Assembly (NCBI GenBank): GCA_963785565.1
Contig: CAWAVV010000020.1
Coordinates: 62,001 to 126,000 of the forward strand
Source: AP-15 sp963785565
Lineage (GTDB): Bacteria; Pseudomonadota; Alphaproteobacteria; ATCC43930; CGMCC-115725
Length of the DNA stretch: 64,000 nucleotides
Direction: 5' to 3'
A program made the position numbers and the translations under genes. Shown piece by piece: positions 8,110 to 17,264 of this stretch. A model generated the notes under the pieces. It saw only the letters and a list, made by a program, of their open reading frames with translations. It had not been told where the DNA came from and did not search any database. The first letter of the stretch is position 1; each line of letters begins with the position of its first letter.

Positions 8110-10761
8110 TCAAACCGCCGCCAGCCGGTCGTAGGCCGCACGCAGCCGGTCCCGGTCGCGGGCCGCGTCGGCTTCGCGCTCGCGCTGTTCTTCGACCACC
8201 TCTGGCTTCGCCTTGGCGAGAAACTGCGGGTTGCCGAGCTTGGCGGCGAATTTCGCGATCTCGCCATCCAGCTTGCCGATCTCCTTGGCAAGCCGGGCCC
8301 GTTCCCGAGCGAGGTCGACGACCTCCCCGAGCGGCAGGATCATCGTCGCACCTTCGACCACGACCTGTATCGCCCCAGAGGGGACCGTCACCACCGGCTC
8401 GATCCGGTCGACCCGGGCGAGACGGATGAAATGGTCGCGGTGGCGTTCGAGCCGTTCGGCCTCAGCAGGCTCGGCATCCTTGACCAGCAGCGGCACACGC
8501 GAAGCGGGCGGCACGTTCATCTCCGCGCGCACGGCGCGGATCGCCGAGATCGCCGCGACCACCCACTCCATCTCACTCGCCGCGGCGCGATCGATCGCAT
8601 CCGGCGAGAAATCGGGCCAGGGAGCGGAGATCAGCAAGCCCGCGCCCTCGCCGGCGAAATATTGCCACAACTCCTCGGTGATGAACGGCATGACCGGGTG
8701 CAGCAGACGCAGGATATGGGCCAGGACCCAGGCCGTCGCCGCCTGCGTCTCGCTCCGCGCCGCCGGGTCGTCGCCCTGCAGGATCGGCTTGGTGAACTCG
8801 ATATACCAATCGCAGAACGTGCCCCACACGAAATGGTAGAGCCGCGCCGCCGCCTCGTCGAAACGATAGGCGTCGAGCGAGGCGGTCACCGCGGCGGCGC
8901 AATCGGCCGTCGCCGCCGCGATCCAGCGGTTGACAGTCAGCCTGGACTGCGCCGGGGAAAAGCCGCCCACCGGCGCGCATCCGTTGATCTGCGCATAGCG
9001 AGCTGCGTTCCACAACTTGGTCGCGAAATTGCGGTAGCCTTCGATCCGGCTCTCGGCGAGCTTGATGTCGCGGCCGGGTGCGGCCAGCGCCGCCAATGTG
9101 AAGCGCAGCGCGTCGCAGCCATAACGGTCGATCAATTCGAGCGGATCGATGATGTTGCCGCGCGATTTCGACATCTTCTGGCCGCGCTCGTCGCGCACCA
9201 GTGCATGGATGTAGACGGTGCGGAACGGCACTTCGCCCATGAAGCGCAGCCCCATCATCATCATCCGGGCGACCCAGAAAAAGATGATGTCGAAGCCGGT
9301 GACCAATACGTCGCCCGGATAATAGCGGGCAAGCTCGCGGGTCGGCTCCGGCCAACCCAACGTCGAGAACGGCCATAGCCCCGACGAAAACCAGGTGTCG
9401 AGCACGTCATCGTCGCGGCGCAATTCGACCGCGTGGCCGTACTTTGCGCCGGCATCGGCGAGCGCTTCCGCCTCGCTCTCGGCAACAAAGACCGTGCCGT
9501 CCGGCCCGTACCAAGCCGGGATCTGGTGCCCCCACCACAGCTGACGCGAAATGCACCAAGGCTGGATGTCGTCGCATCCATGCTCGAAGAACGTATTTTC
9601 CCATTGCCGGGGGACAAAGCGGGTGCGCCCGTCTTCGACCGCGGCGATCGCTGGGCCGGCCAGCACTCGCGCGTCGCAAAACCATTGATCGGTCAGCCAC
9701 GGCTCGATGATCACACCCGAGCGGTCATGATGCGGCACCATCAGGGTATGGTCTTCGGTCTTTTCCAGGAGCCCGGCGGCATCAAGGTCGGCAACCACTT
9801 TCTCGCGCGCGGCAAACCGGTCGAGGCCGCGATACGCTTCCGGCGCCGCGTCGTTGAGCCGAGCGTCGGCGTCGAAGATGTTGAGCTCGGCCAGCCCGTG
9901 CCGCCGGCCGACCTCGAAATCATTGAAGTCGTGCGCCGGGGTGATCTTGACCGCGCCACTGCCGGTCTCGGGGTCGGCGTACTCGTCGGCGATGATCGGG
10001 ATCAGCCGGCCGGCGAGCGGCAGGCGGACGGATTTGCCGACCAGATCGGCGAACCGCGCATCCTCCGGATGCACCGCGACCCCGGTGTCGCCGAGCATCG
10101 TCTCGGGCCGGGTCGTCGCGACAACGATATAACGGCCGGGCTCGCCCTCGATCGGGTAGCGGATGTGCCACAGCGAGCCGTTGGTCTCGCGGTTTTCAAC
10201 CTCGAGATCCGAGATCACGGTGTGCATCTCGGGGTCCCAATTGACGAGCCGCTTGTCGCGGTAGACCAGTCCCTCGCGAAAAAGCGCGACAAAAACCCGA
10301 CGGACCGCCGCGGCCAGGCCCGGATCCATCGTAAAGCGCTCGCGCCGCCAGTCGGGCGAGGCGCCGAGACGCCGCAGCTGGCGGGTGATAGTACCGCCCG
10401 ACTGCTCCTTCCATTCCCAGACCCGGGCGACGAACCGCTCACGGCCCAGATCGCGCTTCGATCCGCCTTCCTCGGCGATCTGGCCGGCGACAACGATCTC
10501 AGTGGCGATGCCGGCGTGATCGGTGCCGGGCTGCCAAAGCACGTCGCGGCCGCGCATGCGCTGATAGCGGACCAGCACGTCCTGCAACGTGAAGGTCAAG
10601 GCATGCCCCATATGCAGGCTCCCGGTCACGTTCGGGGGCGGCATCATGATCGTATAGGGCGCCTTGTTGCTCTCGGGGTCGGCGGCAAACGCGCCGGATG
10701 CTTCCCACAGCGGGTAGCAGCGCCGCTCCACGGCGGAAGGCTCGAAAGTTTTGTCCAGCAT
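8110..10761 (-). CDS. valS: valine--tRNA ligase
   Basis: 883 residues. It has the class I motifs: PPPNVTGSLHMGHA (HIGH-type HMGH at residues 50-53) and GQKMSKSRGNIIDPL (KMSKS loop near residue 530). The editing domain carries TTRPETMLGDTGVAVHPED. The anticodon-binding domain (WNAARYAQING, FVWGTFCDWYIE) and a C-terminal coiled-coil arm (LARERARLAKEIGKLDGEIAKFAAKL, a ValS hallmark) are present. It charges tRNA-Val and edits mischarged Thr. The ATG is at 10761. Upstream on the same strand lie a PopZ-like DUF2497 gene and tolC, a conserved alphaproteobacterial order. Its 3' end is convergent with brnTA. Confidence 0.97.
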   Translation of the reverse strand: MLDKTFEPSAVERRCYPLWEASGAFAADPESNKAPYTIMMPPPNVTGSLHMGHALTFTLQDVLVRYQRMRGRDVLWQPGTDHAGIATEIVVAGQIAEEGGSKRDLGRERFVARVWEWKEQSGGTITRQLRRLGASPDWRRERFTMDPGLAAAVRRVFVALFREGLVYRDKRLVNWDPEMHTVISDLEVENRETNGSLWHIRYPIEGEPGRYIVVATTRPETMLGDTGVAVHPEDARFADLVGKSVRLPLAGRLIPIIADEYADPETGSGAVKITPAHDFNDFEVGRRHGLAELNIFDADARLNDAAPEAYRGLDRFAAREKVVADLDAAGLLEKTEDHTLMVPHHDRSGVIIEPWLTDQWFCDARVLAGPAIAAVEDGRTRFVPRQWENTFFEHGCDDIQPWCISRQLWWGHQIPAWYGPDGTVFVAESEAEALADAGAKYGHAVELRRDDDVLDTWFSSGLWPFSTLGWPEPTRELARYYPGDVLVTGFDIIFFWVARMMMMGLRFMGEVPFRTVYIHALVRDERGQKMSKSRGNIIDPLELIDRYGCDALRFTLAALAAPGRDIKLAESRIEGYRNFATKLWNAARYAQINGCAPVGGFSPAQSRLTVNRWIAAATADCAAAVTASLDAYRFDEAAARLYHFVWGTFCDWYIEFTKPILQGDDPAARSETQAATAWVLAHILRLLHPVMPFITEELWQYFAGEGAGLLISAPWPDFSPDAIDRAAASEMEWVVAAISAIRAVRAEMNVPPASRVPLLVKDAEPAEAERLERHRDHFIRLARVDRIEPVVTVPSGAIQVVVEGATMILPLGEVVDLARERARLAKEIGKLDGEIAKFAAKLGNPQFLAKAKPEVVEEQREREADAARDRDRLRAAYDRLAAV

Positions 10762-10865
10762 TGCTGAACCGTCCTTGATTGAGAAATTGGGAAACGAAGC
10801 GCCGAAGCGCAGCGAGCGAGCCGGAAACGCGCGATGATCGGCTGGGAAGGCGGTTTGCCCCTGCT

Positions 10866-11459
10866 TCAGCGCAGACCAGCCTCACCGACGACGCGTGCGA
10901 TCTCCTCACGGACCAAGCGTTCGACAAGGCCCGGGAGGTGGTCGTCGAGCCACGCCTGCAACAGGGGCCGCAAGGTGTCGCGAACGATTTCCTCGAGCGT
11001 GCGGTCGGCAGCGCCGATCGTCAGCTCTCCCTCGGTCCGCCGCTCCCGCGGCGCCGCGCCGAGCCGGGCAAAGGCGGCGGCGGCCGCCCCCGATGTCGCC
11101 GACGAAAGAATGCGTTCGCGCAGACGATCCGATTTCGCAGCGGATACGGGGTCGGTGTGCGGAGGATCCGGTTCGATTCGCTCCGACCGGGCCGCGGCGG
11201 GCGAAGGTTCTATGCCTGCTCCAGCCACCGACGCCGGCGCTTCGACCGGCGCCAAATGCCGCACCGACCCATCCGCTTCGATCGCCTCGGTCAGTTCGAG
11301 GATTTCGCCGCTCTCGCGCCGCACCGGGCGTATCGCCTCTGTCGATCGATTATCTTCGGCAATGATGCGGCCGATCGACGCGATTATATCCTCCATCGAG
11401 GGTTCGGCCGCTGGGTGGCCGGGTGTCAAAGGATTTGGCTTGGGCTGGGCAACGGACAT
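10866..11459 (-). CDS. PopZ-like DUF2497 family protein
   Basis: About 197 residues. A short conserved N-terminus contains EPSMEDIIASIGRIIAEDN, a long low-complexity acidic and Pro/Ala-rich linker follows, and the C-terminus is LEEIVRDTLRPLLQAWLDDHLPGLVERLVREEIARVV. This is exactly the layout of DUF2497/PopZ proteins: an N-terminal client-binding helix, a disordered linker and C-terminal oligomerisation helices. In Caulobacter, PopZ organises the cell pole and tethers ParB. The position between tolC and valS is conserved in alphaproteobacteria and supports orthology. The ATG at 11459 was chosen over a TTG at 11474; neither has a strong ribosome-binding site. Confidence 0.85.
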   Translation of the reverse strand: MSVAQPKPNPLTPGHPAAEPSMEDIIASIGRIIAEDNRSTEAIRPVRRESGEILELTEAIEADGSVRHLAPVEAPASVAGAGIEPSPAAARSERIEPDPPHTDPVSAAKSDRLRERILSSATSGAAAAAFARLGAAPRERRTEGELTIGAADRTLEEIVRDTLRPLLQAWLDDHLPGLVERLVREEIARVVGEAGLR

Positions 11460-11549
11460 AACGGCAACCGCCAACTTATGGGATGGGCCAAGTTAGACGT
11501 TGCCCGTCGAATTTTCCAGCGGAACCGGCCAAGTCACAGGTTCAACCTG

Positions 11550-13013
11550 TCACTCCTTCAGACCGCCGGCGAAGCCGATCCATTTGTTCTTCACCTCCTT
11601 ATAGTGCCGCTCCATGTCATAGAGCTGCACCGGAAGATGAAGCTCGGGCGCGACCAGACGACCGATTGCCGCGGCGAGATTAAACTCCGCTAAAGCTGCA
11701 TCGTGTTCGGCGACGATCAGCTGCTGCTGGGTCGACAGCAACTGCTGGTTTTGAATTAAAACGTCGAGCGTGGTGGCGGTGCCGACCAGCGCTTCCTGTT
11801 GAATCCCCTCGAGCGCGATCTGGGCGGCGCGTACCGCCGCCGCGAACGACCCAATGCTGGCCCGCGCCGCCTTTAAGGTTTCCCAGGAGTCGGTCGCGGT
11901 TTGCACCGATGCGCGTCGCGCATCGTCGACCTGGCTGCGGCGCTGACCGACCGTCTGCTGAGCCTGCCGCGTCTGCGAATAGATCGCACCGCCTTCATAC
12001 AGCGGCATCGTCATTTGCGCGGTAATCGAGGCCTCTTGCTCAAGAGAACCATTCAACGTGATCGAAGGAGCAAATGAGCGGAGCAGGCCGCCGACAAGCG
12101 AAATCTGCGGCAGCAATTGGCCGCGCACGACATCGATGTTGTCGCGCGCGGCAAGCTCGGCGAAGTTGGCCGAGATCACATTGAAATTAGCCGTGGCGGC
12201 GAGAGTAAGCGCCTCTTCACGTGTCACGGGAAGTGTCGGGCGCTCCCGCGGCAGCAGCAGCCTGCCGGGCGAATGGCCGACAACGCGCACATATTCGGCT
12301 TGGCTCTCCCGCAATGTCCCTTCTGCGGAGGTCAGGGTGCCGATGGCTTGCGCGAGCGACAATTCGGCCTGCGCCACATCGGTGCGGGTCACCTCGCCGA
12401 CCCGAAAGCGGTCTTGCGTCGCTTCGAGCTGCTTGCGCAACACCGCGACGTTGTTGCGGTTGACCTCGACCAAAGCCTGGTCGCGAACCACGTCGAGATA
12501 TGCCTGAGAGACCGCTTGGAACACCGAGGTCTCGACCGCCAGGGTCTGCGCCCGGGTCGACTGCACCGTGTTGACCGCCTGCCGGGTTTGGGCAACCGTC
12601 CGGCCGCCGGAGTAGATCTGCTGGGTCACCTGGAGATTGAGGCTGTTCTGATAGAAGGTCGAAAAGGCGGTGATCCGCGGCGTGAGTGGCGGGTTCCCTG
12701 TTGCGAAACTGCTTCGCGCGCCTCCCAACTGCCCGGTGAAGTTGACCGTGGGCCGCCAGCCCGACAACGCCTGCGGCACCTGTTCGTCGGTCGCTCGCAG
12801 CAGGGCGCGCTGCGCCAGCAGCTGCGGATTGGTGTTATAGGCTTCGGCCAGCGCCTGGGTCAGCGTCTGCGCCTGGGCCGGCGCCGCGGCCGCCAAAATC
12901 AGGCCAGCTAGCGCGGCAAATCCCGACAGGTTGCGCCGACCGAGAGACGGTGAACCGTGCTCGCCGCGTCGATCCGCTCGGTCCATCTGGGGAATTTGCT
13001 GGGCTCCGGACAT
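11550..13013 (-). CDS. tolC: TolC family outer membrane efflux protein
   Basis: 487 residues. A signal peptide ends near AAAAPAQAQ (around residue 48). The mature protein begins TLTQALAEAYNTNPQLLAQRALLRATDEQV, the standard start of TolC-type outer membrane factors, and shows the two-fold repeat of helical hairpins (residues about 60-240 and 260-450) with SGWRPTVNF and LPQISLVGG strand regions. It forms a trimeric channel-tunnel for type I secretion and RND/MFS efflux. No inner-membrane pump is adjacent; in alphaproteobacteria this gene travels with pcm, popZ-like and valS, as here. Start options are ATG 13013 and 12986; both lack a strong ribosome-binding site. Confidence 0.92.
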   Translation of the reverse strand: MSGAQQIPQMDRADRRGEHGSPSLGRRNLSGFAALAGLILAAAAPAQAQTLTQALAEAYNTNPQLLAQRALLRATDEQVPQALSGWRPTVNFTGQLGGARSSFATGNPPLTPRITAFSTFYQNSLNLQVTQQIYSGGRTVAQTRQAVNTVQSTRAQTLAVETSVFQAVSQAYLDVVRDQALVEVNRNNVAVLRKQLEATQDRFRVGEVTRTDVAQAELSLAQAIGTLTSAEGTLRESQAEYVRVVGHSPGRLLLPRERPTLPVTREEALTLAATANFNVISANFAELAARDNIDVVRGQLLPQISLVGGLLRSFAPSITLNGSLEQEASITAQMTMPLYEGGAIYSQTRQAQQTVGQRRSQVDDARRASVQTATDSWETLKAARASIGSFAAAVRAAQIALEGIQQEALVGTATTLDVLIQNQQLLSTQQQLIVAEHDAALAEFNLAAAIGRLVAPELHLPVQLYDMERHYKEVKNKWIGFAGGLKE

Positions 13014-13048
13014 TCGAGGCTCGAAGGCTGTGAGACCGCTTCTGAACT

Positions 13049-13705
13049 CTAAAATACAAAGGTCGGCTTGGGCTGGAAACCGGGCAACAGCGGGGTTGAG
13101 GCATCAAACATAACGCGTCGCGCTATAGCGCCGCCAGTCTTTGTCGTCAGGGTGGCGCGACCGATCCCGCCCGCCGCTTTGACCACGGCGACGAGCCGTC
13201 CGTATTCCGCCAGCTGCGCTACGATCTCATCCGGCGCCTCGGCGACAGCGCCGCCGAACATAATCACATCATAGGGTGCGCGCTGCCGGTGGCCCGAGGT
13301 CAACGGCCCCTCGATCACACTGACAGCGGCGATACCGTGATCGACGAGAGCGGCTCTGGCGCGCCTCGCGAGCTGCGGGTCTTCCTCCAGTGCGACGACG
13401 GCGCGGGCCAGCCGGGCGAGAACGGCCGCCTCGTATCCCGCTCCAGCGCCGACCACCAGCGCGATGTCGGCGCGCTCGACGGAAGCCGCCTGCAGCAGTC
13501 GGGCAGCCACCATCGGTTCCATCAGATAGCGTCCGCCGCCGAGCGGCAGATCGTCGTCGACATAGGCGACGGGCTGCAACTGTTCGGGCACGAACAGCTC
13601 GCGCCGAATCTCACCCATGGCGGCGAGCAGCCGATCATCGGTGACCTTGTTGGTTCGGATCTGGCTCTCGATCATGTGCCCGCGAGCCGCGTCGAATACC
13701 GTCAT
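13049..13705 (-). CDS. pcm: protein-L-isoaspartate O-methyltransferase family protein
   Basis: 218 residues, typical length. It begins with ARGHMIESQIRTNKVTDDRLLAAM, carries the substrate segment PLGGGRYLMEPMVAARLLQ and the SAM-binding motif LVVGAGAGYEAAVLARL, then VVALEEDPQLARRAR with the ribose-binding Glu. In Pcm the SAM loop is GtGsGYqtA; here the first glycines read VGAGAGYEAA, which is compatible. It repairs isoaspartyl residues by methyl transfer from SAM. Alphaproteobacterial members next to tolC form a divergent subgroup, so repair activity is likely but not certain. It lies 35 bp upstream of tolC and may be co-transcribed with it. Confidence 0.85.
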   Translation of the reverse strand: MTVFDAARGHMIESQIRTNKVTDDRLLAAMGEIRRELFVPEQLQPVAYVDDDLPLGGGRYLMEPMVAARLLQAASVERADIALVVGAGAGYEAAVLARLARAVVALEEDPQLARRARAALVDHGIAAVSVIEGPLTSGHRQRAPYDVIMFGGAVAEAPDEIVAQLAEYGRLVAVVKAAGGIGRATLTTKTGGAIARRVMFDASTPLLPGFQPKPTFVF

Positions 13706-13781
13706 CCTGTTCCCGGTGGCGAATGAACAGCTGCGTTATAGCGGTGGGGTAGAGTGGGCACAATCGGCAGCACCCGCTGTT

Positions 13782-14285
13782 TCAACCCGGCAGCCGCTCG
13801 ACCGGCTGCCCGTCCGCGAGGCGGGCAATGAGCTGCCGCGCGGTCATTCCGAGGACCGGGTGGCGCCAACCGGGTGCGATTTCGGCCAAGGGCTCGAGTA
13901 CAAAGCGGCGCTGATGCAAGCGCGGGTGCGGCAAGATCAGCGCTTCCGTTTCGACCTGCTCGCCCTGGTGATCGAGCAGATCGAGGTCGACGACGCGCGC
14001 CGCGTTGCGCACGCCGCGAACCCGGCCGAACCGGTTCTCGATTGCCTGCATCAGCGCCAGCAGACCGCCGGCGTCGAGTCCAGTCTCCACCGCGGCGACG
14101 GCATTGACGAACCACGGCTGGTCCGAGGGAGGCACCGGCTCGCTGCGGTACCAGGCCGAGTGCGCCGTGATCGTCACCCCCTCCTCCGCCAGCGCGTCGA
14201 GGGCGGCGCTCAGTGTCTCCCGCGGCGGTCCCCAGCGCGGGCTGTCGAGATTGCCGCCGATGCCGATCAGCGTGAGGCGCGACAA
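13782..14285 (-). CDS. folK: 2-amino-4-hydroxy-6-hydroxymethyldihydropteridine diphosphokinase
   Basis: 167 residues. It begins with LIGIGGNLDSP (family GSN motif) and has SAWYRSEPVPPSDQPWFVNAV (HPPK 'S..Y.T.P.....Q..F.N'). The NAARVVDLDLLDHQGE block supplies the two Asp residues that bind Mg, and LPHPRLHQRRFVLEPLAEI is the PROSITE HPPK region. The enzyme transfers pyrophosphate from ATP to hydroxymethyl-dihydropterin in folate synthesis. The start appears to be TTG at 14285, 10 bp after the stop of the small upstream gene, so translation may be coupled. The usual Arg-containing loop is present as NRFGRVRGVRNAARV. Confidence 0.93.
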   Translation of the reverse strand: MSRLTLIGIGGNLDSPRWGPPRETLSAALDALAEEGVTITAHSAWYRSEPVPPSDQPWFVNAVAAVETGLDAGGLLALMQAIENRFGRVRGVRNAARVVDLDLLDHQGEQVETEALILPHPRLHQRRFVLEPLAEIAPGWRHPVLGMTARQLIARLADGQPVERLPG

Positions 14286-14295
14286 ATGGAAAGGT

Positions 14296-14583
14296 CTAGC
14301 GAACGACGGCGCGGGCGATCGTCTCCCATTCCTCCTTCAGCGGCGCGGTCGACATCTCCCGGCCGGCGCGGCCGTACCAGCCGCCGGCGTTGCGCAGATC
14401 GCCTTCGACGCGGTGGAGATAGGCATGCGCCCAGGCCCCCTCGGCGTCGCCTTGCTGCTGCGCGCATTCGTGGGCCTGGTGCCAATCGCCTTTGGCCTCC
14501 CACCACAGCGCCGCCGCCGCCATGCTCAATCCTTCGGGCGGCTCGTCTTTGGCGAGCGAGCCTCGGTAAGTCTCGAAATCCAT
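14296..14583 (-). CDS. conserved hypothetical protein (95 aa)
   Basis: 95 residues with no recognised domain name. The sequence is compact and soluble, with a Trp-rich helical centre (AAAALWWEAKGDWHQAHECAQQ) that looks like one TPR-like helix pair, then AHAYLHRVEGDLRNAGGWYGRAG. Proteins of this size and pattern are widespread in alphaproteobacteria without known function. The ATG at 14583 was chosen because an AGGAGG site lies 6 nt upstream, which is one of the best ribosome-binding sites in the region. It precedes folK by 10 bp on the same strand. Confidence 0.7.
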   Translation of the reverse strand: MDFETYRGSLAKDEPPEGLSMAAAALWWEAKGDWHQAHECAQQQGDAEGAWAHAYLHRVEGDLRNAGGWYGRAGREMSTAPLKEEWETIARAVVR

Positions 14584-14632
14584 CCGCTTCCTCCTGGTCA
14601 AGGCAATGCATCAGCATACAGCAACGGGCCGA

Positions 14633-15949
14633 TCAAGCGAGCAAGCGGTCGAGCCGGTCGCGCAGCCGATACCAGCCACCGACCACCGGCAGAAACCACG
14701 GATTGCCGGAATAGAGCGGGTGATCGGGGAAATCGTGCGTGTCGAAGCTGCAGGCATAGTTCGCGGCGCGGGCGATCTTGCGCGCTGTCTGCCACCCCAG
14801 ATAGGTCATCATCGCAACCCCGCTGCCGTTGCAGCCGAGGCAATAATGGAGGCCCTCGCTCTGCCCCATATGCGGCAATGCGTCGAGGGTGAACGCGGTA
14901 TTCCCGGTCCAGGCATGGGTGACCTTGACGCCCCGCAACTGCGGGAAGCGCGCGGTCATATAGCGATGCAGGATCGGCGCGCTGACCGCGGCGTCGACCT
15001 GGGTAAACCGGGCCCGGCCGCCAAAGATCATCCGCCGCCCATCGGGCGACATCCGGTAATAGCACAGCACCCGCCTGGTGTCCGACAAGGTGCGTCCCTT
15101 GGGGATCAGCGAGGCGGCGAGCTCCGTCGCTAATTCCTCGGTGGCGATGATGTGGCTGGCGATCGGGACGACGCGGCGTCTGAGCGCGGGGGTCAGATCG
15201 CCGGTGTAGCCGTTGGTGGCGATGACGACATCGCCGGCTGCAACCTCGCCCCGGCTGGTTTCGACCCGCCATCCGTTTCCAACCCGGACGATGCGGCCGA
15301 CTGCGGCCTTGGCGCAGACCGCGACGGCACGTCGGCGGCAAGCATCGAGCAGTCCCTTGTAATAAAGCGCCGGATGCAATTTGCCCGACCGCTCGACGAC
15401 CATGCCGCCGTGATAATAGCCGCTGGCGATCTCTTCACGCTGGCGCTCGCGGGGCACCATATAGGCGCCCGATTGCGCCGCCGCGTTGAGCAGTGCCAGC
15501 CGGCGGGACTGGGCGGCGAAATGCTTCCGCGTCCACGCCCCGACGAAACGGCCGCGCTTTTCCCAATGACAGTCGATCTGCTCTTCGCCGATCAGGCGGT
15601 CGATCAGGGCGAAGGCGTCGGCGGCGTCGGACAGAATATTCTCCGCCCGCTCGCCCTTTATGTCGATTGCCCGGCCGGTGAAGCTCTTGCCGAGATTGAC
15701 TCCGCCGCTGACTGCCCCGCCATTGCGGGTACTGGCGCCAAAGCCGAGCTCGTTCGCTTCGAGCACGACGGCGTCGATGCCGTGCTTGACCAATTCCAGC
15801 GCGGTCGACAGCCCGGCGTAGCCGCCGCCGACGATCGCCACCCGCGCCGCTTTCGGCACCTCGGCGAGCTCGCCCGCCACCGGACGATAGGCTTCCCACC
15901 AATAAGGCGAGGGCGTGAAATCCCGGTGCAGAATGTCGGGGCTCAACAT
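14633..15949 (-). CDS. FAD-dependent amine/amino-acid oxidase (DAO family)
   Basis: 438 residues. A Rossmann FAD motif (VAIVGGGYAGLSTALEL, Gly-rich loop at residues 41-46, acidic partner Glu65) is followed by GFGASTRNGGAVSGG, the family's FAD-contact segment. Later blocks are VIATNGYTGDLTP, RMIFGGRARFTQ and AWTGNTAFTLDALPHMG, with the final GCNGSGVAMMTYLG closing the FAD site. The pattern SPYWWEAYRP at the N-terminus and overall length match gamma-glutamylputrescine oxidase (PuuB)-type members. It would oxidise an amine or amino acid to an aldehyde or oxoacid plus hydrogen peroxide. No puu genes are adjacent, so the substrate is unassigned. Confidence 0.88.
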   Translation of the reverse strand: MLSPDILHRDFTPSPYWWEAYRPVAGELAEVPKAARVAIVGGGYAGLSTALELVKHGIDAVVLEANELGFGASTRNGGAVSGGVNLGKSFTGRAIDIKGERAENILSDAADAFALIDRLIGEEQIDCHWEKRGRFVGAWTRKHFAAQSRRLALLNAAAQSGAYMVPRERQREEIASGYYHGGMVVERSGKLHPALYYKGLLDACRRRAVAVCAKAAVGRIVRVGNGWRVETSRGEVAAGDVVIATNGYTGDLTPALRRRVVPIASHIIATEELATELAASLIPKGRTLSDTRRVLCYYRMSPDGRRMIFGGRARFTQVDAAVSAPILHRYMTARFPQLRGVKVTHAWTGNTAFTLDALPHMGQSEGLHYCLGCNGSGVAMMTYLGWQTARKIARAANYACSFDTHDFPDHPLYSGNPWFLPVVGGWYRLRDRLDRLLA

Positions 15950-16058
15950 CAGCCTCAGCCTATCATCGCACGCCTCATGCAGCGAGCCGCGGATAACAGA
16001 TCGTAACCACTTTCAATGCAATCATGGCCTCCGGATTCTCCAGTCGAAAGAGAGCAAC

Positions 16059-17110
16059 ATGGGGGCACAGCTGCATTCGCTGCCGATTCGCGATAAGTCG
16101 GCCGCGGCAGGTGCGACGGCGAACTCGGCCCTGGCTGGCCGCATCAGGCGGCTGGTTCTGTGGCCCGGTTTCCGCCGGTTACGCCGAACAGCGGCACTCG
16201 CGGTCCCGTACGCTCTCACTTTGGTCGCTGCCCTGCCGATAACCGCCGATAAGGCCTTGGCCGAGGACTTCCGGCGTTTTCCAATCCTGCATTTGACCGG
16301 GTCAAATCTAAGTCCTGACGCTGATCTGGCTTTGCTGTGCGATGATGCAGGACCGTCCAGACCCCGATTTCAGAATCAAAGAACCGGAGCCGTTTTTCCA
16401 ATCACCGACCCGCATCTGCGAGCCATAGCCGAAAAGACGTGCAGCCAGGGTCTCCTCGGGGGCCAGGAAACCTCGACCGTAAGAATCGTCAACAACAGAG
16501 CCGAGCCGGTTTTTGTCGGCTACGACGGACCGATCACTTGGGGCAAGGACTGCGTCAAATCCGCAAACGGGGTCGAAATCGGAAAGCAGGGAACCTGCAC
16601 CGCGACGGTGGTTGCCAATAACCAGTCGACCCGGTTTTGCGCGGCGGACGGCCGGGTGCCGAATTGCACGCAGACACAGGCCAATCACCTGACGATGATC
16701 GAGACCACCCCTCAAACATCTGCCGAATGTGCTTGGCTGGGTCGATCAGGCACCTGCATCTGGTACGACATCAGCTTGATACCGAGTTGGTGCACCGACA
16801 CCGACTGGCAAAAGGACCGATGCAAGGGCGAGGGCGGCGCTTCCTACAACTACCCGGTGGAGCTGACTTGTCCCGCGGAAACGGCCTATACGTGCCGGGG
16901 CCCGACCAGCACGAAATATGGCTCGGAGAATATATCCGCAGAATTGCGGCAATCCTGACCCGCCGCCACCTCATTGCGTGGGCAACAGGCCGCAATGCGT
17001 CAACGCATATTTCTATCCGATGTATGACAAGCCGGAGAGCAGCTATGCGCCAAACTCGGTTTGTTCCCGGTGAGCAAATCTTGACGATTACGTTTCTATC
17101 TGGGCCGTAG
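16059..17110 (+). pseudogene. thaumatin-like secreted protein, broken by two single-base shifts
   Basis: The open frame from ATG 16059 gives 299 residues and stops at 16958. An N-terminal hydrophobic segment (ALAVPYALTLVAALPITADKALA) is a signal peptide or anchor. The body shows a thaumatin-like pattern: TSTVRIVNNRAEPVFVGYDG at the start of the domain, many cysteines, WYDISLIPSWC, and YNYPVELTCP. Beyond the stop, the continuation of the domain is found in shifted frames: NYPQNCGNPDPPPPHC then PQCVNAYFYPMYDKPE, and finally PGEQILTITFLSGP ending at 17110, which resembles the thaumatin C-terminal 'CP.AYSY..D......C.....Y.ITFC'. One extra A near 16932 and one extra T near 17063 explain both breaks. 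Either a pseudogene or assembly error. Thaumatin assignment is from pattern only. Confidence 0.6.
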
Positions 17111-17264
17111 TTCGCGGGGGACCGCAACCGGTCTCCGTAAAGTTACCGCTCCGCCAATGGCTTCGGCCGCAGCCGGCTGCTTGTCATCGCCGGTTGCCGC
17201 GTCCGACCGGAACGGCCTACAATCATGGCTGGTAAAGTCGATCGCGACCCAGGAGAGAAGCACA

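Noticed and set aside
15915..16058. Upstream extension of the thaumatin-like frame
   Set aside because: The added segment overlaps the FAD-oxidase start and contains no signal-peptide features.
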